Below, in pieces: positions 36,468-45,800 of a stretch of 64,000 nt of DNA. The notes under the pieces are model-generated. The model ran no database searches. It saw nothing but the letters and a program-made list of their open reading frames with translations, and was not told where the DNA came from. The stretch is taken from NCBI GenBank assembly GCA_007922305.1, contig ML677335.1, forward strand, positions 23,464,867 to 23,528,866, given 5' to 3'. The position numbers were made by a program, and so were the translations under genes. Numbering within the stretch: position 1 is the stretch's first letter; each line of letters starts with the position of its first letter. The stretch is from Dermatemys mawii. Lineage: Eukaryota > Chordata > Testudines > Dermatemydidae.

Positions 36468-36820
36468 CCTAACTCATAGACTCGTAGACTTTAGGTCAGA
36501 AGGGACCATTATGATCATCTAGTCCGACCTCCTGCACAACACAGGCCACAGAATTTTACCCACCCATTCCTGCAATATACCTCTCCCCTGTATCTGAGTT
36601 ATTGAAGTCCTCAAACCATGGTTTAAGGACTTCAAGGTGCAGAGAATCCTCCAGCAAGTGACCCATGCCCCTTCCTGCAGAGGAAGGCGAAAAACGTCCA
36701 GGGCCTCTGCCAATCTGCCCTGGAGGAAAATTCCTTCCCAATCCCAAATATGGTGATCAGCTGAACCCTGAGCATGTGGGCAAGACTCACCAGCCAGACA
36801 CCCGGGAAAGAATTCTCTGT
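36468..36820 (-). mobile_element. CR1 3'-end fragment abutting the UNC5B splice acceptor
   Basis: On the plus strand it opens with ACTCATAGACTCGTAGACTT, the reverse complement of a CR1 terminal repeat. It continues through GTCAGAAGGGACCATTATGA, CATCTAGTCCGACCTCCTGC, GAGGAAGGCGAAAAACG and CTGCCCTGGAGGAAAATTCC, a CR1 3' region common in turtles. Recognisable similarity stops at AATTCTCTGT (36820), leaving about 28 nt of unique sequence before the exon. It is open in one forward frame and so can be mistaken for coding sequence. Confidence 0.8.
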
Positions 36821-36848
36821 TTTCCTAACACTCTCCCTTTCCTTGCAG

Positions 36849-37070
36849 GAGTTGAGTATGGCGATGTGCTTCCAGATTCCTTCCCATCGGCCCCTGCAGA
36901 GACCCTCCCCCATTTCCTACTGGAGCCACAGGATGCATACATTGTAAAGAACAAACCTGTGGAGCTGATCTGCAGAGCCAACCCAGCCACTCAGATTTAC
37001 TTCAAGTGCAATGGCGAGTGGGTCAATCAGAATGACCATCTCACTAAGGAGAGCCTGGATGAGGTGACGG
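36849..37070 (+). CDS. UNC5B: UNC5B exon 2: linker and first Ig domain, 5' half
   Basis: UNC5B is a single-pass netrin-1 receptor that steers axons and vessels and signals death when ligand is absent. This 222-nt exon (phase 1 to phase 1) begins after CTTTCCTTGCAG and ends ACGG before GTAAGA. It encodes the mature amino terminus ([13 protein letters not shown]) and the first half of Ig1: [19 protein letters not shown], then [12 protein letters not shown] with two of the four Ig1 cysteines. The match to vertebrate UNC5B is near-identical and closer than my recollection of UNC5A, C or D. A likely branch point CTAAC sits at 36825-36829. Ig1 contributes to netrin and FLRT contacts (family knowledge). 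Numbering follows the human gene and assumes one upstream coding exon. Confidence 0.95.
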
Positions 37071-37784
37071 GTAAGAAACCATTGTAGACCCGACTCCCTT
37101 TTTACCCCAATCCCCTCACCCCACCCCCTTCTCTTTCTTTACTGACTTTCTCTCTCCTCTGCCACTTCATCTGTCTAGTCCCTCTCTCTTTTTAAACTCT
37201 GTTGTGTACAACATAGTGGTATTTAAAGCACATTACTCTGCAGGCATGCTTGAAATGGAGGAATAACTGGATCCCTTCCCACTGTGGTTGAGGAACAGTA
37301 TTATCATCTCCTTTCAGCATCACCTGACAGGACGGGTCCCCTTCAAAAGTGTTTTGTAAGCCCCTTCTCTGCTTCCACAGTTAGATTTTGCAAGTTCAAG
37401 GAAGACCTTCCCACGACCTAAGAATGAATTTCCTCTCCCTTCTTGTTGCCTACCCCATCCATATATTTGTAGACTGATATACTGCCTCCCCAGTATATTC
37501 TATGTGCATTTTACTTTGTCTAATTTTCCTTCAGGCCACTGATGATTTTTGTTGGTCTTTAGTGAAGTCTGAGACTGAAGTCTCCATGTGTGAATGCAAT
37601 ATTGGAGGAGCATTCACACCAGAGCCAAAGAGAACAGGGGTGTGATTACCCTTCTCTGTGCTGTGAAGTATCCGCATGTGCCACCCAAAATCGAATTGAT
37701 CTTTTCTGCTGCCAGATCTTCCTGCAAGCAGATGGCTAATTTGTTGTATACGACTGCCCAGAAGTCTGACTCAGTGTTTGCTTG

Positions 37785-38005
37785 TATTTTTCTAGTTCAT
37801 TTGATCATTTCCTGTCCAGGTGTCCAAACTGTCCAGGTCACTTTCTGTGATTTCTCTGTCCTCATTGCTATGCACAGCTCCTCTCAATTTTGTTGTATCT
37901 GTGACTTTCAGTAGAACTGCCCCTCCAATTTTGTTGATGAAGATATTAAATAAGACTGGACCTATCAGACTCCCGTGCTGTACCCCACAGAGAAGCAATT
38001 TATCA
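37785..38005 (-). repeat. LINE (CR1/L2-like) reverse transcriptase fragment
   Basis: The minus strand encodes CGVQHGSLIGPVLFNIFINK, the conserved PQGS-GPVLFNIFIND block of CR1/L2 reverse transcriptases, followed by a decayed stretch including DTTKLRGAVHSNED. It is a short remnant, oriented opposite to the CR1 that follows. Confidence 0.65.
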
Positions 38006-38079
38006 ACACGTTAAAACAGTTGCTTCTTGGAACAGCTAGTTCTAGAGAACACAAAAGGAGACAATGTTCCCAACTTAGT

Positions 38080-39720
38080 CGTACATAACCCACGGGAGTT
38101 CAGTCACGAAGTAGCTATAGTTGAGCCACTTAATAATAGTGACCACAATGTAATTAAGTTCGATACCTTTGTGGGAGGAATCATATCAGCATGGCTTTTT
38201 TAGATTAAAATTTTTCCTCTCCAAGCTACAAAACAGTGTTGATAAAGGAGAACTATTAGATATAATTTAGTTGGACTTTCAGAAGGCACTTCACAGGAGG
38301 TGGTTGAAAAAATTAAGTAGTTGGGGTAAGGCATAAAATACTGACATGGGTTAGAAAGTGGCTGAGACAGAAAACCAAGAGCAGGAATAAATGGTCAGTT
38401 TTTAGCACAGCAAAAGTTTAACATAGGCGTGACCCAAGGATCTATACTCAGATCTGTTCTGTTTGATCAGGGAAGGTTGGAGGATTTTTGGTTGGGATTT
38501 TTCAAGGAACTGCAGGAAGGCCTGCAATTCCCATTAAATTTCAACAGGATTTGGGTGCCTAGCTCCGTTAGTCTCTTGAAAATTTCAGCCTTTGGCAAAA
38601 TGCTTTTCTGATAGAAAAGTGGTGCAATATTCTCAGCAAAAATGTTTGACAAATGGTTCATCTTTCTTTGTCCAGCTCTATTTAATTTTATTTATCTACC
38701 TATTTGTATCACCCCATTTCTGTGGTATCTGAGCATCACACAGTCTTTCATGTGTTTATCCTCACAATACCCTCTAAAGTAGAGAAGTGCTATTTGATAG
38801 AGGGGGAAGTGAGGTACTAAGGGACTTGCCTAAAGTCCCAGAAAGTCTCTGGCAGAGCAGGGAATTGAACTCTGATCTCCCAATTCCCGGCCTAATGCTC
38901 TAACCACCAGACCTTCCTCTCTAATTGAACACATTCACTAATGGTCTGGAACAGGCTGAACAAATGGGTAGCAAGCTTTGCAGATGACACAATTTTATTT
39001 GTGATAGTCAATGTAGAGAGCTCTGAGGCGCTTCAGAAGGACCTAACAAAGCTGGGTGAATGGATGGCATAATGTCAGATTAAATTCACTGTTGACAAAG
39101 ACAAGGTAATACACATTGGAAGCAACAATGTGAATCACTCACACACTTTGCTGAGTTCTAAATTAAGTGGAATCAGACAGGAAAAAGAGCCAGGGATCAT
39201 TGAAAAGCTTTGTTCCGTGTGCAGTGGCAACCGAAAAAGCAAACAGGATGCTTAGAGAATAGAGTAGAAAAGAATATTGAGACTTTTGTAATGCCATTAT
39301 ACAAATCCTTGGTATCACCCTCACCTGGAATACTCTCTTCAATTTTTGCCAACCCTATATCAAAAAAGGTAAAGCAGAAATACAAAGAGGTTCAGAGGCT
39401 GGCAATGAAAATGATTACAGGCAGGAAAAAAATTGGATGAGGAGAGATTGGAAAGATCAAGATTTTTGTTTAGAGAGAAAACGCACAAGAAAGGGAGATT
39501 ATACAAAATAATGGCTGGTCTAAAAAAGGTAGGTCAGGCACTGACATTTATCTTTCTCATAATCCAGGAATGAGGGGACATTTAATGAAACTGAAAGGCA
39601 TTTAAAACTGATAAAAAGAAAATACACAACACATAATCAATCCATTGGACTCATTGGTAAAGGGTATCAGAGGCTTAGAGCTTAGTCACATTCCAAAAAA
39701 CAATTAGATATTTAATGAGT
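38080..39720 (+). mobile_element. Degraded CR1 LINE, interrupted by a SINE
   Basis: Plus-strand pieces in order: an endonuclease end (EPLNNSDHNVIKFD, near 38115-38165), a reverse transcriptase block (INGQF ... GVTQGSILRSVLF, near 38380-38465), then after an interruption ASFADDTILF (near 38968-39000), EALQKDLTKLGEWMA and KIMAGLKK (near 39525). Many stops and shifts are present. The interruption 38470-38930 includes a MIR and a fragment resembling the palindromic GGGTGCCTAGCTCCGTTAGT family. Confidence 0.7.
38690..38928 (-). repeat. MIR/CORE-SINE inside CR1
   Basis: TTATCCTCACAATACCCTCT, GGACTTGCCTAAAGTCCCAG, GGCAGAGCAGGGAATTGAAC and CTAATGCTCTAACCACCAGA give a nearly complete minus-strand MIR ending in a tRNA-like head. 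It lies between two halves of the CR1 reverse transcriptase. Confidence 0.8.
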
Positions 39721-39764
39721 AGTGACCATGTTCACAAGTAGAATTTAAAATGTGTGTAAGCGAT

Positions 39765-39935
39765 ATCAACTCTCTCATAAATCAACCTGTAGCTGCCTGG
39801 ACTAGGAAAAATGTATCTTATGGGCATATTATTCCATAATTGTCCATTACAGGATTTCTTGCACTTTCCTCTGAAACCTTCGTGGTTCTGGTCACCATCA
39901 GAAACAGGATAATGAACTGGTTGAATCATTGGTCT
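39765..39935 (+). repeat. CR1-family 3' untranslated fragment
   Basis: GGGCATATTATTCCATAATT, GTCCATTACAGGATTTCTTG, CACTTTCCTCTGAAACC and GGTCACCATCAGAAACAGGA follow the 3' region of an older CR1/L3-like subfamily in plus orientation. Confidence 0.6.
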
Positions 39936-40082
39936 CACGTAATTAAATGGTTTGCTCATGTTTAAATATTTTACATCTACCACTCTCTTCAGCACTGATT
40001 TTGTAACTGTGCTCTGAAAAAAAAAACTTATAAGAGAAACTTGATTGTTATGGTTCTGTATAAGCCCATGGAAGTTACAAGG

Positions 40083-40190
40083 TTGATGCAGAAGTTATAC
40101 GTCAGGGTTCTTTGGCCTGTGTTGTGCAAGTGGTCAGACTAGATGACCATTACTGTCCCTTCTGGGCTTAAAATCTATTAATTATGTCTA
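40083..40190 (+). repeat. CR1 LINE 3' end
   Basis: TTTGGCCTGTGTTGTGCAAG, GGTCAGACTAGATGACC and CCCTTCTGGGCTTAAAATCT with a short terminal repeat: a typical sauropsid CR1 3' end in plus orientation. Confidence 0.8.
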
Positions 40191-40511
40191 TTGTTCATGA
40201 TCCTGTTAGCCCCTAGATAATGATTTTCCACCCAATGTTTTTACCACTACTTTACTAGCAGCACAGTAATTACCAGGGAAGACTGTTTATTTAAACCTGA
40301 GATATTTGAGCAGTTCCTCATGAAGCCACTTTTCCTGTTCCTTGCATTTTTCTTTTCCAGAGGATTTGCAGTCTACTATTCCCTACTAACTCTCGTCCTT
40401 CAGGATTCCCAGTCACTTTCCAGTCTAGTGAATTTGAATACTTCATCCAGTTGCACCTTATTCACTGTGTCCCAGATTTTAAAAGGTGTTGAGACATTGC
40501 TGCATTCAGTG

Positions 40512-40673
40512 TTGTAATGCCTAACTGATTTAGGAGCCTAAATCTCATTTTCAGAAGTGATTTTAGGCACTTAGGAGCCAAAATTCCATTGATAGGCAAT
40601 GGGATTAGGATACCTAAGGGTGTAAATCACTTGAAAATGGGATTTAGGCTCTTAAATCAGTTAGGCATTACAA
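40512..40673. repeat. Hairpin MITE-like repeat
   Basis: The left arm (40512-40563) begins TTGTAATGCCTAACTGATTT. The right arm (40624-40673) is its reverse complement with few differences and ends AAATCAGTTAGGCATTACAA. The centre also folds on TTAGGAGCC-type repeats. Related single arms occur near 23940-24030, 38545-38610 and 51555-51740. Confidence 0.85.
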
Positions 40674-43042
40674 TGCTGAGTGAAGGAATGTGCAAATGCC
40701 TTTAAAAATCTGAGCCTAGATTTCCTAATAAATGCACTTAAGATTCCTTAATTACCTTGCATGCTGAGTTTACAAGCTGCAGGTCAGACCTATAAAAATT
40801 AGGATAGTTGTGCCAATTTGGGGATGGGTGGCTGCTTTGTAAGGTGGTATATCATCAGTCAGACATCTTGTTTAACCTCTCTCCTTCTGAATTCATGCAG
40901 GGCAGCTGTCTCCCGCAGCTGAGGATTAGCAGGAGAAGGGTTCGTGGGGACGAAGTAGAATTGTTGTTCCATCATAAGTGATGAGTGATTGTGGGAAGGA
41001 AAAATGCTTGTTCCTGAATAGTTAGTTTTTGTTCTTGTTTGTGGTGTTCAGTTTTCTATCTAGAATGAATGTGTAACTATAATTAAAATGTCCATTACAT
41101 AAATGTGTGCTGCACTGTTGAACTTTTACAAAAGTCCATATTAAATAGGTAAATTTATTTCATTAGTATCTAAATTACCAGTATGAATATCAAATGAATT
41201 CAGGATGGCAGGAGGCTTTACATTCCCAGGAGGCTAGTTGCTGCGTACTGCTGTAATCCCAGCTGTGTGACCATCATACCAGCTAAAGGAGCCAAATGTC
41301 AGATGTGATTCAGAGGTGATGGAGCCAAGGTGCAATGCAAAGGAGTTTAGTGAATCTAGGGAGATGGGCACCTTATGTGAGACAGGGTGTGATAAACTAA
41401 GCTTCTAATAAAGGTAGAAGTGCATGGGGCTATATGCAACATATAGAACAGCGAATGCTATAGTAACTGTGTGTTTTATATCTGTAACTAGCTGGCAGTA
41501 CTTTCTGGGGTTTATAATTGCACCATGGATCTTTGCTCAGAGTTGGAACTCTGCATATCACAGAAAACAGAGAAGCTGGTTGTCTCCAGTGATGATTCTG
41601 TGCTCTGCAGTTCAGAAAGGGCTTCAAGCGGAGATGTGCAGAGTCTTTAGTTCAAAATGTGGGTGGTTACCTTGGAGAGAGAAATGCAGCTAAAAAGCCC
41701 ACAGAGAGTGATTTCATTGTAGTAAGGTGGTGACTTCCTGTTGGAAGTAATGACAGATGTTGGCTGCATTTAATAGGGGTACTCCCCACATGTTGCTGAA
41801 GTAGTGGCCACCTTTACTGAGGACATGAGCAGCTTTCTGCAGTTATTGGGCAGACTGCACCTTTGACCACTGCTGGTCTGTCTAAGCTCACTCCCTCTGA
41901 GTGTCAGGTCCATAGCAGTCACCTGTCTCTGGGGATGGAATCAACACAGGGAGCTGGACTAGAACTCTCAAGGTCATGTCTACTCCTCTGTTTCTGTTAT
42001 TCTCCCCCTCTGACTGAGCCCTGGATTGCTTTTCCCTGTGCATCAACCGTGAGTTGCCTCGGCAAGTCTGATTTATATCCAGACCCTGCAGATCTGTTCC
42101 CTCTGGGACAAATACAGTGGTAACCGGTGAGCAAACAGCCTCCTTAAATCCACGTATTTATTTAGAACAAAATCATTTTGGAGAAAACGTATCTTAAAAA
42201 CGATATAATGGTCTATACGCATGTCCTAAGCTTACCATGTGTATAATCATTTTCCACCGGGGGGACCTTGGTTGGACTCACTCCATGCAGACTTCTCCCT
42301 CGAACCTCTCAGTTTCAGCCCTGTGCCCTGTCAGAGCTCACTGACAACTCCCTGGATAGCCCCTGGTAACTTACCCTCCAGCCCCTCACTTTAACTCTTT
42401 ATAGCCCTTTGATCTGGTAATTCCGTGCTATGGCGAAACAAGGTTTGAAGCTGGCTGAGACAGGATCCTGAAGCTAACATTTTGCCCCATTGTCTTGCAA
42501 ATATGTGCTTAGGCATTCTTATCCGGGAAGCCATTACATGGCCTTCATGCATTGGACCCTATTGAATTTGAGCGCTACGGACATATAATAAACAGTCCAC
42601 TGCCCCCAGTGTAAATTAGATCAGTCTGTTACACAGGAAATTCAAATAACGGCCAATATACAATAACTTCCTCCTTCTGACTGGTTACCTATAGTGTTCA
42701 TAAAATTGTTGCAGGTTTAAGATTAGCAGCCGGGTTAGTCTGTATCCATAAATAAGACAAGGAAGACTTTGTAGCACCTTAAAGACTAACCAGTTTATTT
42801 CAGCATCAGCTTTCGTGGGCTATAGCCCACTTCATCAGATGCATAGAATGGAACAGAAGTAAGATGCATTTATATACACAGAAAGAAAAGAAAAGGGTTG
42901 TACATTAGCATACCAATTCTAAGAGGCTGTTTAATTTGGATGGGCCATTATCAGCAGGAGAAAAAAGTACTTTTTGAAATGGATATCTGTGTCTGACAGG
43001 AGAGAGACAACTATTGAAGGTAAATTAACTAGGGAAATGCAA

Positions 43043-44536
43043 TCAATTAGTGTAATGAGCAAACCATTCGCAAGTTCTATTTAGTCCTTGGTTTATTGTA
43101 TCCAATTTGAAAATTAATTCCAGTTCCTCAGTTTCTCGTTGGAGCCTGTTTTGGAAGTTTTTCTGTTTCAGAACTGACACCATCAAGTCTTTAATGGAAT
43201 GGCCAGGAAGGTTGAAGTATTCTCCTACTGGTTTTTGAATGTTATGATTCCTGATGTCAGATTTGTGTCCATTTATTCTTTTGCATAGAGACTGGCCGGT
43301 TTGGCCAATGTACATAGCACAGGGGAATTGCTGGCACATGATGGCATATATCACATCGGTCGATGTGCAAGTGAATGAGCCTCTGATGGTGTGGCTGATG
43401 TGATTAGGTCCTATGATGGTGTCAATTGAATGGATATGAGGACAGAGTTGGCATTGGGCTTTGTTACAAGGATAGGTACCTGGGTTAGTTTCTTTGTTGT
43501 GTGGTGTTCGGTTGCTGGTGAGTATTTGTTTCAGGTTGTGGGGCTGTCTGTAAGTGAGGACTGGTCTGTCTCCCAAGATCTGTGAGAGTGAGGGATTATC
43601 TTTCAGGATAGGTTGTAGGTCTTTGATGATGCGTTGGAGAGGCTCAAGTTGGGGGCTGAAGGTGACGGCTAATGGTGTTCTGTTTTTGTCTTTGTTGGGC
43701 CTGTCCTGTAGTAGGTGGCTTCTGGGTACTCTTCTGGCTCTGTCAATCTGTTTTTTCACTTCCCCAGGTGGGTACTGTAGTTTTAAGAATGCTTGGTAGA
43801 GATCTTGTAGGTGCTTGTCTCTGTCTGAGGGACTGGAGCAAATGCGGTTGTATCTTAGAGCTTGGCTGTAGACAATGGATCGAGTGGTGTGTCCTGGATG
43901 GAAGCTGGAGGCATGTAGGGAAGTGTAGCGGTCAGTAGGTTTCTGGTATAGGGTGGTGTGTATGTGCCCATCATTTATTAGCACAGTTGTGTCTAGGAAA
44001 TGGACCGCTTGTGTGGATTGGTCCAGGCTGAGGGTGATGGTGGAATGGAAATTGTTGAAATCATGGTAGAATTCCTCAAGGGCTTCTTTTCCATGAGTCC
44101 AGATGATGAAGATGTCATCAATATACCACAAACAGAGTAGGGGCGTTAGGGAACGAGAGTTAAGGAAGTGTTGTTCTAAGTCTGCCATAAAAATGTTAGC
44201 ATATTGTGGGGCCATGCAGGTACCCATAGCAGTTCTGCTGACTTGAAGGTATATATTGTCTCCAAAAGTGAAATAGTTGTGGGTGAGGACAAAGTCACAA
44301 AGTTCAACCACCAGGTTTGCCGTGACAGTGCCGGGGATACTGTTCTCGATAACTTGTAGTCCATCTTTGTGTGGAATGTTGGTGTAGAGGGCTTCTACAT
44401 CCATAGTGGCCAGGATGGTGTTTTCTGGAAGATCACCGATGGATTGTAGTTTCCTCAGGAAATCAGTGGTGTCTCGAATATAGCTGGGAGTACTGGTAGC
44501 ATAGGGCCTGAGGAGAGAGTCCACATAGCCAGACAA
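43043..44536 (-). CDS. Penelope-like reverse transcriptase with GIY-YIG endonuclease
   Basis: An uninterrupted 497-codon frame. Reverse transcriptase features: motif A ILATMDVEALYTNI (Asp about residue 46), a motif B-like AMGTCMAPQYANIF (103-116) and motif C WYIDDIFIIW (YIDD at 138-141). A cysteine-bearing linker CNKAQCQLC (357-365) is followed by GIY-YIG signatures VIYAIMC (395-401) and YIGQTGQ (409-415), with Arg near 420. The RT, Cys linker, GIY-YIG order is that of canonical endonuclease-bearing Penelope-like elements. The amino-terminal part lies upstream in shifted frames, so no full protein is made as it stands. It inserts copies by target-primed synthesis (family knowledge) and has no connection with UNC5B. 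Confidence 0.92.
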   Translation of the reverse strand: MSGYVDSLLRPYATSTPSYIRDTTDFLRKLQSIGDLPENTILATMDVEALYTNIPHKDGLQVIENSIPGTVTANLVVELCDFVLTHNYFTFGDNIYLQVSRTAMGTCMAPQYANIFMADLEQHFLNSRSLTPLLCLWYIDDIFIIWTHGKEALEEFYHDFNNFHSTITLSLDQSTQAVHFLDTTVLINDGHIHTTLYQKPTDRYTSLHASSFHPGHTTRSIVYSQALRYNRICSSPSDRDKHLQDLYQAFLKLQYPPGEVKKQIDRARRVPRSHLLQDRPNKDKNRTPLAVTFSPQLEPLQRIIKDLQPILKDNPSLSQILGDRPVLTYRQPHNLKQILTSNRTPHNKETNPGTYPCNKAQCQLCPHIHSIDTIIGPNHISHTIRGSFTCTSTDVIYAIMCQQFPCAMYIGQTGQSLCKRINGHKSDIRNHNIQKPVGEYFNLPGHSIKDLMVSVLKQKNFQNRLQRETEELELIFKLDTINQGLNRTCEWFAHYTN

Positions 44537-45250
44537 TCCTGCTGTTAGGGTGCCAATGGATGATGGGGCGTCCAGGATTTCCAGGTTTGTAGATCTTGGG
44601 TAGTAATGTCCCTGGTTGGGGTTCTAGGCATGTGTCTGTACAGATCTGTTCCTCTGCTTTTTCAGGGAGTTTCTTGAGCAGATGGTGTAGTTTCTTTTGG
44701 TAATTCTCAGTGGGATCAGAGGATAATGGCCTGTAGAATGTGGAGTTAGAGAGCTGTCTAGCAGCCTCTTGTTCGTATTCCAACTTATTCATGATGACAA
44801 CAGCACCTCCTTTGTCAGCCTTTTTGATTATGATGTCAGAGTTGTTCCTGAGGCTGTGGATGGCAGCGTGTTATGGGGCAAGTGATGCTGCTTTTGAACA
44901 ATTTCAGCTCATGCACTGTTGTGGAAGCAATCTATGTAGAAGTCCAGTCTGCTGTTTCGACCTTCAGGTGGAGTCCATGTAGAATCAGTCTTTTTGTAGT
45001 GCTGGTAGGAAGGTTGTTGTGGGTTAGTATGTTGTTCAGAGGCATGCTGGAAATATTCCTTGAGTCTGAGACGTCGAAAGTAAGATTCAAGGTCCCCACA
45101 GAACTGTATCATGTTTGTGGGCCTGGAGGGGCAAAAGGAGAGACCCCGAGATAGGACCAATTCTTCTGCCGGGCTGAGAGTATAGCTTGAAAGATTAACA
45201 ATGTTGTTGGGCGGGTGAAGGGAACCACTGCTGTGGCTCCTTGTGGCACG
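44463..45250 (-). pseudogene. Frameshifted N-terminal part of the Penelope-like ORF
   Basis: Minus-strand frames contain LSPAEELVLSRGLSFCPSRP and DLESYFRRLRLKEYF (45.2-45.0 kb), then KKADKGGAVVIMNKLEYEQ (about 44.83-44.77 kb), then PKIYKPGNPGRPI (to about 44.57 kb). These are the conserved early blocks of Penelope-like reverse transcriptases. A frame change lies between about 44.91 and 44.84 kb and another near 44.57 kb just before the 497-codon frame. The extreme 5' end is missing at the junction with the inverted copy, so the element is inactive. Confidence 0.8.
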
Positions 45251-45268
45251 AGAAAAAAGTCTCAACGC

Positions 45269-45800
45269 AAAAGAATAAATGGACACAAATCTGACATCAG
45301 GAATCATAACATTCAAAAACCAGTAGGAGAATACTTCAACCTTCCTGGCCATTCCGTTAAAGACTTGATGGTGTCAGTTCTGAAACAGAAAAACTTCCAA
45401 AACAGGCTCCAACGAGAAACTGAGGAACTGGAATTAATTTTCAAATTGGATACAATAAACCAAGGACTAAATAGAACTTGCGAATGGTTTGCTCATTACA
45501 CTAATTGATTGCATTTCCCTAGTTAATTTACCTTCAATAGTTGTCTCTCTCCTGTCAGACACAGATATCCATTTCAAAAAGTACTTTTTTCTCCTGCTGA
45601 TAATGGCCCATCCAAATTAAACAGCCTCTTAGAATTGGTATGCTAATGTACAACCCTTTTCTTTTCTTTCTGTGTGTATAAATGCATCTTACTTCTGTTC
45701 CATTCTGTGCATCCGATGAAGTGGGTTATAGCCCATGAAAGCTGATGCTGAAATAAACTGGTTAGTCTCTAAGGTGCTACAAAGTCTTCCTTGTCTTATT
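45269..45800 (+). pseudogene. Inverted truncated copy of the Penelope-like 3' end
   Basis: The plus strand encodes KRINGHKSDIRNHNIQKPVG through CEWFAHYTN and stop (to 45508), then about 290 bp of 3' untranslated sequence. The 79 shared residues differ from the main copy at only one position (GHSVKD against GHSIKD). It starts inside the GIY-YIG domain at the junction and has no catalytic part of its own. It forms the right arm of the inverted repeat. Confidence 0.9.

Larger units (their letters stand above)
1..36848 (+). other. UNC5B: Probable UNC5B intron 1 (3' part)
   Basis: No host coding exon with convincing splice borders and homology was recognised in this stretch. It ends at the acceptor of the first Ig-domain exon, which begins in phase 1, so at least one upstream coding exon (signal peptide) must exist outside or unrecognised. 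Vertebrate UNC5B genes have a very long first intron (known), so placing this stretch inside it is inference. Interspersed repeats are listed separately. The larger gaps (about 900-4100, 11360-14120, 26050-35040 and shorter ones) are intron-like sequence in which I see no assignable gene beyond the SINE fragments listed. Confidence 0.6.

Noticed and set aside
36665..36848. In-frame extension upstream of the first Ig exon as real UNC5B coding sequence
   Set aside because: The sequence is a CR1 3' fragment followed by a branch point, pyrimidine tract and AG; the UNC5B family has no matching residues.
37594..37914. 106-codon plus-strand ORF in intron 2
   Set aside because: Its second half is the antisense of a LINE reverse transcriptase fragment and the first half has no similarity I can recognise.
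43554..43938. Plus-strand ORFs within 43.5-43.9 kb
   Set aside because: They are antisense shadows of the Penelope-like reverse transcriptase frame.
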